Source of the DNA: Chromobotia macracanthus
Taxonomy: Eukaryota > Chordata > Actinopteri > Cypriniformes > Botiidae
Assembly (NCBI GenBank): GCA_036877525.1
Contig: JAZGTH010000002.1
Coordinates: 11,157,501-11,221,500 of the forward strand
Reading direction: 5' to 3'
DNA: 64,000 nucleotides
The translations under genes and the position numbers were made by a program. Positions 1 to 13,500 of this stretch are shown piece by piece. The stretch's first letter is position 1. Each line of letters opens with the position of its first letter. Below the pieces are notes generated by a model. It saw only the letters and a program-made list of their open reading frames with translations. It did not search any database and was not told the DNA's origin.

Positions 1-898
1 AAACAAAATTCACAGATGCGTTGTCATATTTAAAAAGCTGCTTGGTGTAATGCTGACACAGGACCAGCTTTTAACTTACATATTCTAAAGAATATATTAT
101 ATGGGCAGAATGGAGATGATCCCAGATCAGAGAAACACTATGCCTTGTGAACACTGAAGAGAAGCTGGAAGTAATTGTTATATGAGATAAATGTTACATC
201 TTGTAATGATATTGTTGCCATTTCTGGCACTTTGTCCAAATTCCTCACAGAACCTGAAACTGAGAAACTGTGTGTGTGTGTGTGTGTGTGTGTGAGTGGT
301 TACTTAATGTTGTCTTGCTTTTGGAGCTCCAAGTGAGGGTAAACTGATTGTATTGTCATCTTAACTGTCATCTTTATCATCTTTACAAACAATCTTCTAT
401 TGTTGTGCGAAAATGAATATTTGCACTGTTGTGACAAGATTGAATGTATGTTTGATCTCTTTAATATTAATCAAGGGCTTCAACTTTTAAGACTATTATG
501 TTAATTAACTAAGCAACGCGTGATTACTTGATTTATGGGTAAAACTTGAATGATAATTGTAATGAAAAACCTTTAGTGTGAAGGTGCTAATATAACTGTG
601 TTAGATTCTGAGTCTGTTTATTGAGAAGTCACTGTGTCTGTCTGATGACAGATGTTTTTACTTTTACAACACAAAATTATTTTCTCTACGAAAAATGGTG
701 CAGATGTTTGTTTACAAATGTAATTATAGGGATTGTGTAAATGTTGGTGTTGGAATTTTTTAATGTTTTTAAACAATATTTCATAAAGAAAACTTGGTAC
801 TTTATCTACAACCTCCACCTGTAACCTCAGTGTATGAAATTGTGTATATTGATGGTGCAGTGTTGTGTGATATCACTGGTGATAAAGAGTGATGTGAC

Positions 899-904
899 AA
901 TAAA
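899..904 (+). terminator. Possible poly(A) signal of an upstream gene
   Basis: AATAAA hexamer with a GT-rich stretch before it and T/G-rich sequence after it. It would terminate a plus-strand transcript entering from the left. A lone hexamer in AT-rich DNA is weak evidence. Confidence 0.25.
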
Positions 905-1094
905 TGAGGATATGATCATTTGATTGATGAAATTTGGAATAAGATCATGTTGCCATCTTAAGTGATTTTAAAGAAGAAGAGGAAGTGATGATAGGTATGG
1001 TGACCTATACTCAGAGCTTGAATTTAACCTATCCGAGTTAAATTCAAATCCAAGCACTAAGTAGTGAAGTAGCGAGTAGTGAACACACACACAC

Positions 1095-1256
1095 CTGAAG
1101 CAGTGGTCTGCCATTTGCTCCAGCACCCGGGGAGCAATTGGGGGTAAGTTACCCTGCTTGAGACATCTCAGCCATTTCCTGCCAGCACTGGGAATCGAAC
1201 CATAACCTTTGGGTTAGGTGTCAGACTCTCTAACCATTAAGCCACAACTGCCCCCA
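1095..1256 (-). repeat. Interspersed repeat with tRNA-like motif
   Basis: On the minus strand it contains GGTTCGATTC (B-box-like) and a stem rich in G/C near GGGGGCAGTTG, a layout seen in tRNA-derived fish repeats. It also holds an inverted GCTCC/GGGAGC element. No intact cloverleaf can be drawn, so it is not called as a tRNA gene. Confidence 0.4.
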
Positions 1257-2180
1257 AAGCACATTAAACTCTTGACATCACGTGATACATACCACTAAGG
1301 GACAAAACCTCATGATGATGCAGCTGGTCGCATACTTTATTTAGAAAACTAAAACAGGGTCAAGTTGAGGTTACGGTTTCTCCGCAAAGATATTGCAGAC
1401 TCGGTTCGCACTTATTTGGCGCCATCTAGTGTATATATTTGGGACAGAACCTAGATTCAGTGCATTAGGAACAACCTCCCCCACTTCTGCCCCGTCTGCA
1501 GAGGTATTTATGGTTGTATGAAGATAAATATGAATCTACTCACACATAAAGATATTATTAAATGTTTTGGCTGACTTATCAAATGTCTTCCTCTTTACTG
1601 TACGTAGTACAATTTATATAACATTTATTGGTATCATTTATTAGTTATGGTATCCCACGAAAACAAGTGACAGCAGGTTGCTCACACTGCCTGAAATAGA
1701 TCCCATATTACTTTATTACAAAATTATAGTAGAAATAAAGAAATAATAATAATAATAATTGTTATGTAAGTAGTCATGTTTTGTAGCGCATTTTGTAAGC
1801 CATGCAACATTTAACAATTATTAACGATAATTTCACTCGTCTGTTCTCTCTCAGGTTTTACATTGTGAATGAAAGAAGACCTAATGCACAAAAGCCTCTT
1901 AAAGTGAAAGCTCATTGTTTAACACGTATTAAATCAGTCGCCTAAAATGGCAAGCGAAATCCCCATTCATTAATTATTTACTGTAATCTCCCTAATTAAA
2001 CACAGAGAACAGAGGCATGCCCTCGACCGTCCATGCACAACCCAGACTGTGTGTTTGCTCTGACAAAAAAACAATTTTAATAACAAGCATCCAGGAAAAA
2101 TATTACGACTGCGAAAACAAAAACATCCTATCGGCTAATCTCTAATTATTACCTACCAGTACAGGCAGCCAGTCGCAAGT

Positions 2181-2408
2181 CCCGCCCACCGCGCTTCGCG
2201 ATTGGCTCAGAGGTGTAAAGCGTATCCCCGGCGGCACCTGATTGGGCGCAAACGCTTTCTGTTTTGGGTGCATGCCAGAGGTCCGGAGAGGGGAGGGGAA
2301 GCGTCTAGTTTCCGGTTTTGGGCTGGAATTGACACACAATGAGGAGTCGCGAACAGCCGCTCGAAAGCTTTCTGTAAATAAACGGGACCTTCATCGGGCC
2401 GGCGAACT
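2181..2408 (+). promoter_or_regulatory. mllt1: mllt1 core promoter and 5' UTR
   Basis: GC-rich, CpG-containing stretch directly upstream of the mllt1 start codon. It has a GC box (CCCGCCCACC at 2181) and two inverted CCAAT boxes, ATTGG at 2201 and 2241, exactly 40 bp apart, i.e. about four helical turns, a spacing typical of paired NF-Y sites. No TATA box is evident. CpG-rich sequence continues into intron 1 to about 3000. The exact transcription start is not visible. Confidence 0.55.
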
Positions 2409-5400
2409 ATGGAGAATCAGGTAGAGTAATCAATGCTTTCGGTGTTGCATGGGGTGAAGTCAACTTTTGTGAGCGCGCGTGGAGAAATCCACCATTGGCA
2501 CTGAACGTAGACACTTGGGGCTCGTGAAAGCAGCGGATCGGACCCGTGTAACCCCCCCTGACTGCCTCCTCCTCCCACCCCTCAGCTATCTGACTCGAGC
2601 AGGCCACGCATGTTAAAGCTACATCGGTATTTGGGGACGTCGGCTCAGCCTCAAAGGCTAGGCAGCTTTATATTGCATGCACGACTGGAAACACAAAGAG
2701 AGCGTTTTTTGTCCCGTGCTTCCCTAGCCCGGGAGTCGGTGCGGTCTGCGGCGTTTATTAGAGGAAATGAGGAGCATGCATTTCCATGCATTGGTGTTTT
2801 TGACAGAGCATGCACGGTGGGTGAAGGGTACGGGCATTGCACGGGTCTTGCTGGAGAGCGGGGGTTCCTGGTGGGCTACTGAAAGCGGGAATCTGTCATC
2901 TTCCAGGCAAATTAATTGCCCCTTTATGCGTGATGATTTATGAGATGCTTAAACGAGCAGCGCAGCGGCGATCGTAAGCCGTAGACGAGCAGGATCGCAT
3001 GAACATTTTGAGGTTCATCGCATGCTTTCTGTGATGTGTGTGGTTTGCATTAGCTAAATTAGTTTTTTTTTATTTTTTAACATGCTATAAAACACGCGAA
3101 TCGCATTTCTGTGTTTATACCTATTGCATTTAGCAAAAAATCATAATACGGTAATATGAGGTCTTCGTTAAGTGGTGAGTTGAATGTTTCTGTTTTGTTT
3201 CTTTTCGCACTTTTGTTTTGTTTCGGTGTTATTTTGACCGCAACTACAGTTCATATTGTACGTATTTGTTTTGATAATGTGCTTACTGTTTTGTTTTTCA
3301 TTGAAAAACATTGTCTAGTACTGTCATGACAAATAATGCGTCATGTTGGAAACGACTCCGATTGCTTATGTGAATCATTGCGCTTAATATTAATGAGTCT
3401 TTTGCTCGACATGTGCTTCCTCAGTCCTGCCCAAACTGCTTAATACAATCACACGAGTCATGATGATGAGATATTTGATCAGATATTTGTTTGTGAATGC
3501 ACATTTAAAAAGCATGTTTTGTTTATGAATCTCATTTATGACCTGCATTGTTTGTGAGGTTATTAAAGGCAAGCTGTAAACTTGTGTTTTGTACACTCCA
3601 CATATGTATATATCAATCATTCATAATATGAAATATCATTCATGCAGCCTACATTGGATTAATTAATTTGTATTTCCCCACCTGGTTCGGGCACAACAAC
3701 ACTGCGGCTCTCCTGAGACTTGCTTTATTGCTCCCTTGGCAGGTTACTCAGGAGCTGCTTGTATTTTTCCCGTGCTTGACTGATAATCTGCATCATAGCA
3801 GTGAACCGGCATGCTGCACGTTTTGTCTGTTTTGAGTTTAATAAAGCGATGCGGGTGAGTCGGTCTATGTTGGGGATTTGTGAGGCCAGCACTCTCCTGT
3901 CTTCTGTTAGATGTTACGCTGAAACCAGGAGCCGGGAGTCTTCTGTATAATCTACTCCCTTTCAAACAATCTTTTTGATCTTTCTGCCCCCATTCGCCGG
4001 GATTACTGTGGTCATGTGCTGGATCTCATTATGTATGTCTCCTTTCTGTCCTGTATCGTCTTCATAGTCGGTGGTCATGTTTCACTCGGGCAGGAAGAGG
4101 TTTTTTCTTTGTAATTGTTACCTTAAGGCGAGTTGCTGCACCAGAGGCCTGGCAATAGAACAGACTGAAAGTCCGCGTGAACCCGGAAGAACTGAATTTA
4201 CCTTGGTGTTTTGATGTAATTCATAGTAAAATGAAGAAATGGGGGTGTGGCTTGTTTTTTTCCCCCACTGGGAACTGACTGGATCTAGAAAAGTAGGCAT
4301 TTCAAAGCTCGCTGTGACTGCCTGTTGGAGGGGAGTGGTTAAAGGCTCTGGCTCCGCCCAAACCGTCAGACTGATGTCATCAGAGAAGGTCTGCCGTTAT
4401 AAAGGGAATAACATTTTTGGATTTTGATTAATGATTATGAGAGCACATTAATTAAAAAAATGGTGTGCACAGATGAATCATTTGTAATAAACCTGCAGTA
4501 TTTCATAAAAAATATGAATAGTATATTTGGTGACTTGAAGTGACTTGAAGCTTTCATCCGTGCTGTTAAAGGAGGCTCCAGCCTTTTGTCTGTGTGTCTG
4601 TTTGTGACATGGCTGGAGCTTATGGCTGATTAAATGAGACATGAACTCATAGGGGTAATTATGTAGCCTGGCAGCATCGGGCCATGGCAGATTTTGGCTG
4701 GAAAAAGTGGACGTGTCGGCCAACAGAGAGTTAAAGGGCATTCTGGTGTCAGGACGAGCAGGCCAGGCAGCAACCAATGAGATCCTTACCCTTTTTTTTC
4801 ATTCTTTTCTCCCATACTCTTGTGTTGTTTCTTATTTGAGCCAGAAACGCTCATCTTAGGCCTGTTTTCTGTTCTGGTTCCTAATTCACCACTCACTTGG
4901 TGTGGGAAGGACCATGAGTCAACAGCAGCTGAACATCTCTGGGCACCTGGATCCAGCCTGGCCTGTCTCCACCCTGTGTGGGCAGTGTTCATTTTTCCTG
5001 GCTGCTTTTCAAGGAATTCCCCTGATGGCCGTTTTTTTTTACTGTGTGGCAGTACCAGCCAATGATACGGATGATTAGTTTGAGCGTAAAAAATGGATAG
5101 TTCACTCAAAAATGAAATTCTTCCATTTACTCACCCTCATGTCATTCCAAACCTGTATGACGTTTTTGTTATGATATTTTAAAGTAAGTTGGTAACCAAA
5201 CAACAGTGGCACTCGTTGACTTCCATTGCATAGATGCAAAATCACATTTCTCAAAATAGCCTGTTTTGTGTCCATCAGAAGAAAATGTCATAGAGATACG
5301 GAATGACATGTACATGGGTGAACTGAAAAGGGTGAGTAAATTAGGAAAAAAAAAAATCACATTTTTGAGTGAACTGTCCCTTTAAATACCCTGGTGTTAA

Positions 5401-7498
5401 AATTATTCAGAGGCCTTTTTAAGTTCCTTTGCTCCATTACAGCAAATAACAGTTTTCAGCTTGGTGATAAATAAAACAAATAATATTAGTTTACAATATT
5501 ATAATAGTAATTCTCACACAAGAATATTGTTATGGTATTGTGTTAAAATATTGCAAAACTTCCCAATTCCTGTGGTCTATGTCAATGTAAACATCTTAAT
5601 GGTACTGCTACTTTGACATAACGTGCGTGCGTTATGCTAAAATATGAGAATTTGTAGTGAGATCTGCGAGTTGTAAAGAGACTTCTCTAGTGCACTGACC
5701 TCAATCTGATCTGAGTAGTTTACTGTAGTTTATCCCTGCTTCTCTTTCCGCAGTGCACGGTTCAGGTAAAGCTGGAGCTGGGTCACAGGGCTCAGCTGAG
5801 GAAGAAGGTGACATCAGAAGGCTTCACCCATGACTGGATGGTGTTTGTTCGAGGCCCGGAGAACAGTGATATCCAGCATTTTGTGGATAAAGTTGTCTTC
5901 CGGCTGCACGAGAGCTTTCCCAAACCCAAGAGAGGTACATTTAATAAAAAACACTTTGCACCAGTCATGATTTAATATTCAATAACATCACTTGTTATCA
6001 ATTCCAGGTGTCACGTCTTAAAGTAACAGTGTGTTTTTTGCATCAATGGTGCCATTTCAAATTTTTATGTACCTATATGTAAGGGATACAAAACAACCCC
6101 TGACAGGATGATTAGGACCCTGTTGCAAAGAAACCTGTATGTTATTCTGTGTATTATGTTGCTTCTCACCAAGTAGGTAAATAAATGTACACTACCAGTC
6201 AAAAGTTTGGAAACACTCGACTGAAATGTTTCTTATCTTAAAAATCTTTTGATGTTATTAGAAATCTTTTTTGTTATTAGAAAACTACAATTTAAAAAAA
6301 TGTGTTTGAAATAGATGATTTGGACCAAAACATGAAGAAAAAAAGCAGCCAATAAGAGCGCAGGATAGAGGGGAACTTCAAAACTCTTTTAAAATCTTCT
6401 CAGGATGATTCCTCAAGAAACTGGGTGATGGAAAATGTCTAGAAAACTTTTGTAAATTCTAGACAAAGGGTGACTATATTGAATATGCTAGAATATATCC
6501 TATTTTACCTTATTTTTAATTTTCTTAGTAACAAAATAATTCCTAAAGTTACATTTGTTTTATTTCATAGTTTTGATAAGTTTACAATTATTCATAAATT
6601 TAAAAAAAAGTATAAACAAAGAAAAAGTGTTTTCAAACTTTTGACTGGTAGTGTACATGAAAAACTGACTTGAGCTTAACAACATGATTTTGTGAGAAGA
6701 GAGAGACTGGGTGTTATGAGAGACAGAAAATAGCACCTTGTGGAAAATTGACAAGTACAACAGTCACGGTTTAGTGGGCTATATACAGAAATATTAGACC
6801 ACAAGGTGGTTTGGACTGACCAATCAGAATCAACTACTTCTAAATGAGCCATGCAGTGCTGTTTATTATGATTTGTTAAAATTATTGTTCCTCTCATTGA
6901 AATGTCCATTTTAGAACAAATACATAAATATCCAGCTACAGGCTAGATTAAAAATTGTCAAAAGGCTAAATAATAATATAAATGATTTGCTGTGTTGCCC
7001 AGCTGTATTCTGTGCTATTATATTCTATGTCCTGTTCTATTCTTTGATAAAATGCGGTGACTCTAAAGGATTAACTATAAGTACGTTTTCCACAACCTAT
7101 ATGGTTGTGGAACACTAATGGTTATAACTTCAATAAAGACAAAAATTATTAGTGCTCTTTTATCAGTGTCTGTTTTATGACTATGACAAATAGCTGGTGG
7201 TAATCTCTCCCTAGTTGTAAAACTAAAGGAGATCAAGTACCAGTTGATTCATGCAGGTTTGTGTTGGCAGATGTTCAGTGTGAAACGAGACGCATCATTT
7301 TATGAGCCAATTATACTTATGCGCAGCAATTGTCAGTGTAATAATTCATGTTTTGGATCTCAGTGTGTAAGGAGCCCCCGTATAAGGTGGAGGAGTCAGG
7401 TTATGCTGGCTTTCTGATGCCCATAGAAGTCTACTTCAAAAACAAGGTAAGATCCCTGAATCTTTATGTGTTCTTCATTTTATCATCTGTATCTCTTT

Positions 7499-7529
<31 letters not shown>

Positions 7530-10500
7530 GATTCATGCAGTAGGCACCGTATTGTACATGGAACAGAATGTTTTCTCTTTTGAACTTTATGCTGGTTGGT
7601 ATAATACGAAACGATTACACTGTCATTTTCTAGCCCACCCGCTGCGTCACAAGCTTGTGATATTTATCCGTATCAGCCATATCTTTTTTAAAACCTTCAG
7701 TGACTCTAGTTTTCCTGAGCTGTTTTCGACAAATCCAGATTTGTTGAGGGAATGAGATGAAAAGAGAGAGAAAAAGATGGGGCGGGAAAGTTCACTTGTA
7801 TCTTTTGTAATCTCTGCCTGTGAATCTTGAATGAATCTCTGCCTGTTGGTCTTTATCAGTGAAATGTTATCCATCAGATTGCATTGTTGGTCTCGGCTCT
7901 GTTGGCTTGCTTTAATGGTTTGATGCTTGTCTGAGTTGTTCACTGATACGAGCAGAATAATAGCAACACTGACTGCTGTAATTCATTCAGGAGGAGCCGA
8001 AGAAGGTGTGCTTTAATTACGACCTCTTCCTCAACCTGGAGGGCAACCCGCCTGTCAATCACCTGCGCTGTGAGAAACTCACCTTCAATAACCCCACCCG
8101 CGATTTCCGTCGCAAGCTGGTTAAAGCTGGAGGGGTGAGTGCTGGATTATTGGGTGTTTCTTAATTATTATTGTGTCTTACTTATCATTGTTAATATAGT
8201 TACTGTTATTATTAAGTGTTCCTGTAGCTCAGTTGGTAAAGCATTGTGTTAGCAGCGCAAAGGTCGCAAGGCCATTGAACACATGTACTGATAAAACGTA
8301 TATCTTCAATGCACTGTAAGTTGCTTTAGATAAAAGCATCTGCCAAATGTGAAAATGTAAATGTTTAATGGATATACGTTAAACATTGTAAATGTTTGAT
8401 GGCTATATGGATATCCATGTAAATGGATATACGTTACATTTACGAATGTGCATTTGGTAAACGTTTTTATCCAAATGACTTACATTACATTTTACTATAC
8501 ATTTGATCAGTGTGTGTGTTCCCTGGGAACTGAACCCACAACCTGTGTGGCTTCTAATATAATGCTGTACCAGATAAGCTACAGGTACACTACATACACA
8601 CTATCCCTTATACATTCTACATCCCTTATACACTGTCCCTTATACATGCAACTAACGGATGCATTATGTGTCCACTGTCCTTACTGCTGTGTTTTTGCTG
8701 TATGTATGCTGTAGTCTAATTCATTCTGTATGTGTCAGATCATGGTGGTCCCAGAGGGGGCAGAGGTGGTCCCGAGACCCAGTCCAGATTACCCCATGCT
8801 TCCAACCATCCCACTGTCAGCCTTCTCTGACCCGAAAAAGAGCAAAACCTTGCAAGGATCAAAGGTGGGAAAATTATCACCTAATATTTGCGTTTCCCAG
8901 CATGTTTTATCATTATAAGCCATTATCAGAATGGCTGATTTCCAGAAATCAGGGCTTTATAGTGTGAAAGGGGCTATTATCTCTTTATTGTGTTGTTTTG
9001 CATCTTCTCAAATACTTCATTATGCATGAATAGGGTTGCTAAATTCCGGGCATTTTCAAAACTTAATGGCGATTTTATGGGAATTATGTTACACAGATGA
9101 AGATGAGTCATCTGATGAGTGAATTCTTTGTATTTATGTTTGTATAAATTACCCAAAATTTCCTGTTAATTCCCTTTAATTCCCATAATATTACAAATTG
9201 GAATATTTCCAAAATTAGCCAGCTTTGCAACCCTATGCATGAATAACAGAGTCCTATCAAGCTACTGTGGATTCCTGGCCTTATCTGTTCGTTCTTTTGT
9301 ATACTTGTAAGCACCAGATGACATCGTTTTAAGCAGGAATTAAGAGTCGATTATGTGGGACGTGTCATATTGCTGCTGAGGGTCCTGCACTTTAATTATC
9401 ACATCTGCATGCTGATGGCTTTCTCTGGGTCACTCTGTGGCTACTTTCATTAGCTCAGTCAAGAAGATCAGTCGGGTGCTGCTAATTCACAGTGATCGTC
9501 CAGAGCTGGCCGTCTTCCAGCATCACCATTATCATTAACGGCTCTGATCTGAGAACATCCTCATTAATAAAGCAGATGACCTTTGTGTGGAGGTCAATGT
9601 TGGGTGAAATCAGACTTATTTTAATGGCTTTTAGTGATGATTTTATTATTAGAGGTGTCAAGTGGTACTTTATCTTTCTGTGGGATATTGTGTTATTTCC
9701 ACTGGAGCAGTTAGTTTTTTAGCTGTTTGATAACTGAAGTTGCAATGATTCAAATCAAACGTTTCTTTTCTGTAGGAGTCCAGTAAAGAGGGAAGCAAAG
9801 TGTCAAAATCCCACAAAATGTCCAAGGAGCATCGAGAGCGCCCAAGGAAGGACTCTGAGAGCAAGGCGACGTCTAAAGAAAACGCTGACCGGGACGGCGG
9901 AAGCAAAGGAAGCCGTGAGCCTTCCTCCTCGTCCTCGTCGTCCAAGAAGCCTGAGATCAAAGTAAAAGAGGAGAACAAAGTTGCGCCCAAAGCTGCTTTC
10001 AAGGAGCCCAAGCTCACCCTGAAGGAGTCCAAAATGGAAGGCACGTCTCCGAAAGGAGGGGGGGCCGGGTCAGCGGGTGGCGGAGGGGGGGGAGGAACGG
10101 CCGACGGAAAAGCCCCCAGCAAACGACCTTCCAATGCAGAGTCGCCCAAACCCAGTGTCAAGAAGCCAAAGAAGGGGGGTTCCGAGGGGTCGAAAGGCTC
10201 CGGCGGAGGGGGGTTCACGGGCACCTCCCCCCGGACCGCATCATCCTCCACAACTTCCTCGGGGTATGCAGATAAGAAAGCCTCTAAGGAGAAGGGCCGC
10301 TGGGCCAAGGGCAAATCAGAGGCCCAGGAGGTCAAGGAGTCCAAGAAGCCTCCGGAATCCGATGACTCAAACTCAGAAGATGAGGCGTCGTCCAAATCTG
10401 AGGTTAGATTAGATTCGTTTGGGGGTTTTTTTAAGGATTGAAATGCACAGATTTTTTTTGTAAATTAATGAGATTTACCACACCAGAAGCATGTTACCAG

Positions 10501-13500
10501 GATTATTTTGTGTATTATTGTGTGTTATCAGGCCAGTATGCAAACTTTCAGTCCCAGCATCCAAAATGACCTCTTAAAGGGACAGATGACTTTTGACAAT
10601 GCAGTGCAGATCACTTTGGAAAACCATAAAATAATCAATAGTTTGAAATGGTGATTGTGTAACTGATCGTGAAAAATGTATGTTAAAAGTTTACGTTGTA
10701 AAGGTTGCGACCCTGACCTAAAGCTTACTTCCTGGTAAAATCTTAATATTTCTGTTAAAATAGTTTTGTTAGATGGTGCTGGGTTTACCCCCTGTTCAGT
10801 TAAAACCTTGAGATTATTTGTAACAAAAATCAAACCAAATACAGTTTTATAGCCATGAAAATAGCCACGGAAGCTCGAATGGCATTGAAAACAAACAAAC
10901 AAACAAACAAAGTTATTTCTCTGTTTCTTCCCCACAGCAATCTGCACCCTCCAGCCCATCTAACTCTAGCTCCAGTTCAGAGTCCAGCTCGGACTCAGAC
11001 TTTGAGCCACAGCAGAAACAAGGCCAGGGTAAGATCAGATCTTTTACTGTGGGGTGTGTCCTGATAAACACTCTGATCCATAAATAGATTTCCCTACTAC
11101 ACTTTAACTTAGTTCACAGTGTGTTGCTTTGATTTGTTACCTTGGAGAGGGTGAAAATTAGAATGTGTCAGATCCAGACACCTATAATGGAAAATGAAAG
11201 GGTATACTTATTTAAAGATGAAGTGTGTCATTTGTGTGCCACTATTGTCACCACACACAATTGCAAAAATGAAAAACAGGTTCCCTAAACATACTTTAGA
11301 TTTAAAGCATGTAAAGTTAAAGGTAGGCAATATTGGAGATAAGTAGGCAATAGCAATCTAGCTTTGAAAGCATCCCGCCCTCACTTCAGAGTGCTCTCCA
11401 AAGCCACACCTCTTCCAACAGTGCACAGATGTATGCAAATACATAGTTTGATAGTCAAGTACGCCATCCTAATGCAATGATTGGACAAACATTTTATGGT
11501 CCTGTGCCTTCTATAGAAGATATATATAAATATATTTAGATCACTTGTGATTGCTATCAGGATGTGAAGAGACTTTTAACCAGCGTAACAAAAAATGTTT
11601 CTGGAAAAAAATCACCTACCCTGCCTTTAATATTATATGAGATTACTTCATTTGAAGTCAGGCCAAAAGCACAGTAGATGTTGTGCGTGCTCATACTGGA
11701 TTGTGGTCTATAGGCCCTCTGCGCTCTATGGTGGCCGATCTCCAGTCAGAAGAGTCTGATGATGATGATAGCAGTTCAGACGAAGAGACGCCAGTCAAGA
11801 ACAACTTGCCCAATCGGGACTCCAGGTCATTCAAATCTCTCTCCCTCTTTCTTGCCAATGTTTGTTTAAGCAGGTCTTTCAGATGCCTGAAGTCTCTATA
11901 ATCAATGTTAGGAGAGGCAGTGAAACAAGTTTGTTTGCTCTGAGTAAACACTTCACTTCATGAGCTTCTCTCTGTTCCTTGTGTCAGTCGAGAGCTGCTG
12001 AATTAAGAGATTTACTTTTGAGGCTGAAAGCGTCAGTAGATTTAATTTGTATTATTTCGTTTAACTCTGAAAAGCATTTACGTAGATTAGGGCTGCAAAA
12101 AATGCTGCTTTAAAAGAGGCAAAAAATGGAACTGGAATTTAATTTTTTGGAACAATTTAAAACATACTTATAAAAATGTTTTAACCTTTTATGTTTTAAA
12201 CTATTTTTACTATCTTTACTTCAATTCTGATAGATTAATCAGTGATTAATTAGTTAACAGAATAATCGCTTTTATCAGTAAGTGTGTTCCCTGGGAATCG
12301 AACCCACCACCATTGCTAAAGCAATGCTCTAACAGTTGAGCCATAGACATTTTGTAAAAAAATGTTATACTAAAACTAGTATTAGTACTAATTGAATTAA
12401 ATGTATTCAGAAACTTTAGCTTGTATGTTAGACGTAATTATTTGACGTTTGCCCTTTCCCCTCGCAGGCTGAGCCTGGATAGCGAGAGTGACTGCAGCGA
12501 CGGGCCGCAGCGACGCAGTCGAGACCCCGCCCCTCTGCCGCAGAAACACAATAATAACAAGGTTATTTTATACTCAAGACTGCATAGCAACATGTCTCCT
12601 TGAACCCTGACCTTTGTCCACCTGGTGTCTTAATTCATAGTCATACAAATCGCTCAGTTGGCAGCAAGCGGTTGGTTTTTCCTTTTGATCCGAAACTTGA
12701 TCGTGGCAGTCTACTGCCTGTTGGGGAATTATTAATGTTGAAAGTGATGGACGATTGGCATTCGTTTTTGGATTACTTTGCACCTAGTGTTGAAAGGAGG
12801 CAGTGATGCACGGCTTTTGATCAAACGCTCATGGAATGCTACTGAACTAGGAGCTGCCAGTCAGTTCACTGCAATTTAGAGCGACATTTATTTTCAACAA
12901 TGCTTCAGGCGCTGGCCCACTATTACTGGAAAAACACTCCAATAGATCATTTTCTTGATTGCTCATTTTTTAAACGTCTCCTTTAGTCCATCTGTGTGAT
13001 TAAATATAGATCTAATTTTTCTTCATTTTGCTCCATTCTGTCTGTCTATCCTACAGATATCAGGCAGGAAGAGTCCAGACCCCTGTTTGCGTCAGGAGAA
13101 GGTCATGAAGAAGGGATACGACAAGGTAGGAAGGGTAAATCAAACTTTTAATTTTGCACCTCTCACTCCCAAGCTTCCTGTTTGATCAACTTCACATAAA
13201 AGTCTTGTTCTGAAATAATACAGGTTGAATACTGAATACCAATCTGATTTGCTGTAGCATGCTATGTACATTCTGTAAGTCCTCTAAAACTTGATATAAG
13301 AATGTTTTGGTATTGAAGAAAATGCTACTCTTTATGGCATTTCTCATTACTATATATGGTATTTCTAGCAGCTTATTCGCCATCTTGGAAAAGTTTCTTT
13401 AAGCTTGTCACAATGCATTCTGGGATTGCCTTATTACCCTGGGACACATGCAAAATTCGGAAAGAAGTTGTTTTAGAAGGCAGCGCGGATATGCTGCTTA

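Larger units (their letters stand above)
1..2160. other. Non-coding upstream region
   Basis: No exon with family similarity is visible on either strand. The first 900 bases are AT-rich, carry a TG microsatellite (about 271-292), and end in an AATAAA at 899-904 followed by TG-rich sequence, so they could be the 3' UTR of a plus-strand gene whose coding part lies to the left. A tRNA-like repeat sits at about 1095-1256 and a CTCF-like motif at 1418-1432. Otherwise I see nothing specific. Confidence 0.5.
5754..8864 (+). other. mllt1: mllt1 exons 2-5: YEATS domain
   Basis: Four exons encode residues 5-182. Sequence landmarks are GFTHDWMVFVRGPE (27-40), DIQHFV, VVFRLHESFPKPKR (51-64), EESGYAGF (74-81) and YDLFLNLEGNPPVNHLRCEKL. 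The aromatic pocket that binds acyl-lysine in human ENL (F28, H56, S58, F59, Y78) is complete, so reader function should be kept. The domain is followed by PSPDYPMLPTIPLSAFSDPKK, also strongly conserved with human. Confidence 0.92.

Noticed and set aside
7348..7755. 135-codon open frame starting at mllt1 exon 3
   Set aside because: Only the first 81 bases or so are exon; the rest reads through the donor at 7447 into a CT-rich intron.
9670..10395. 241-codon open frame on the minus strand opposite mllt1 exon 6
   Set aside because: It is the antisense shadow of a GC-rich, Ser/Lys/Gly-biased exon; its product is a complement-coded Ser/Pro/Leu string with no family resemblance and ignores the exon boundaries.
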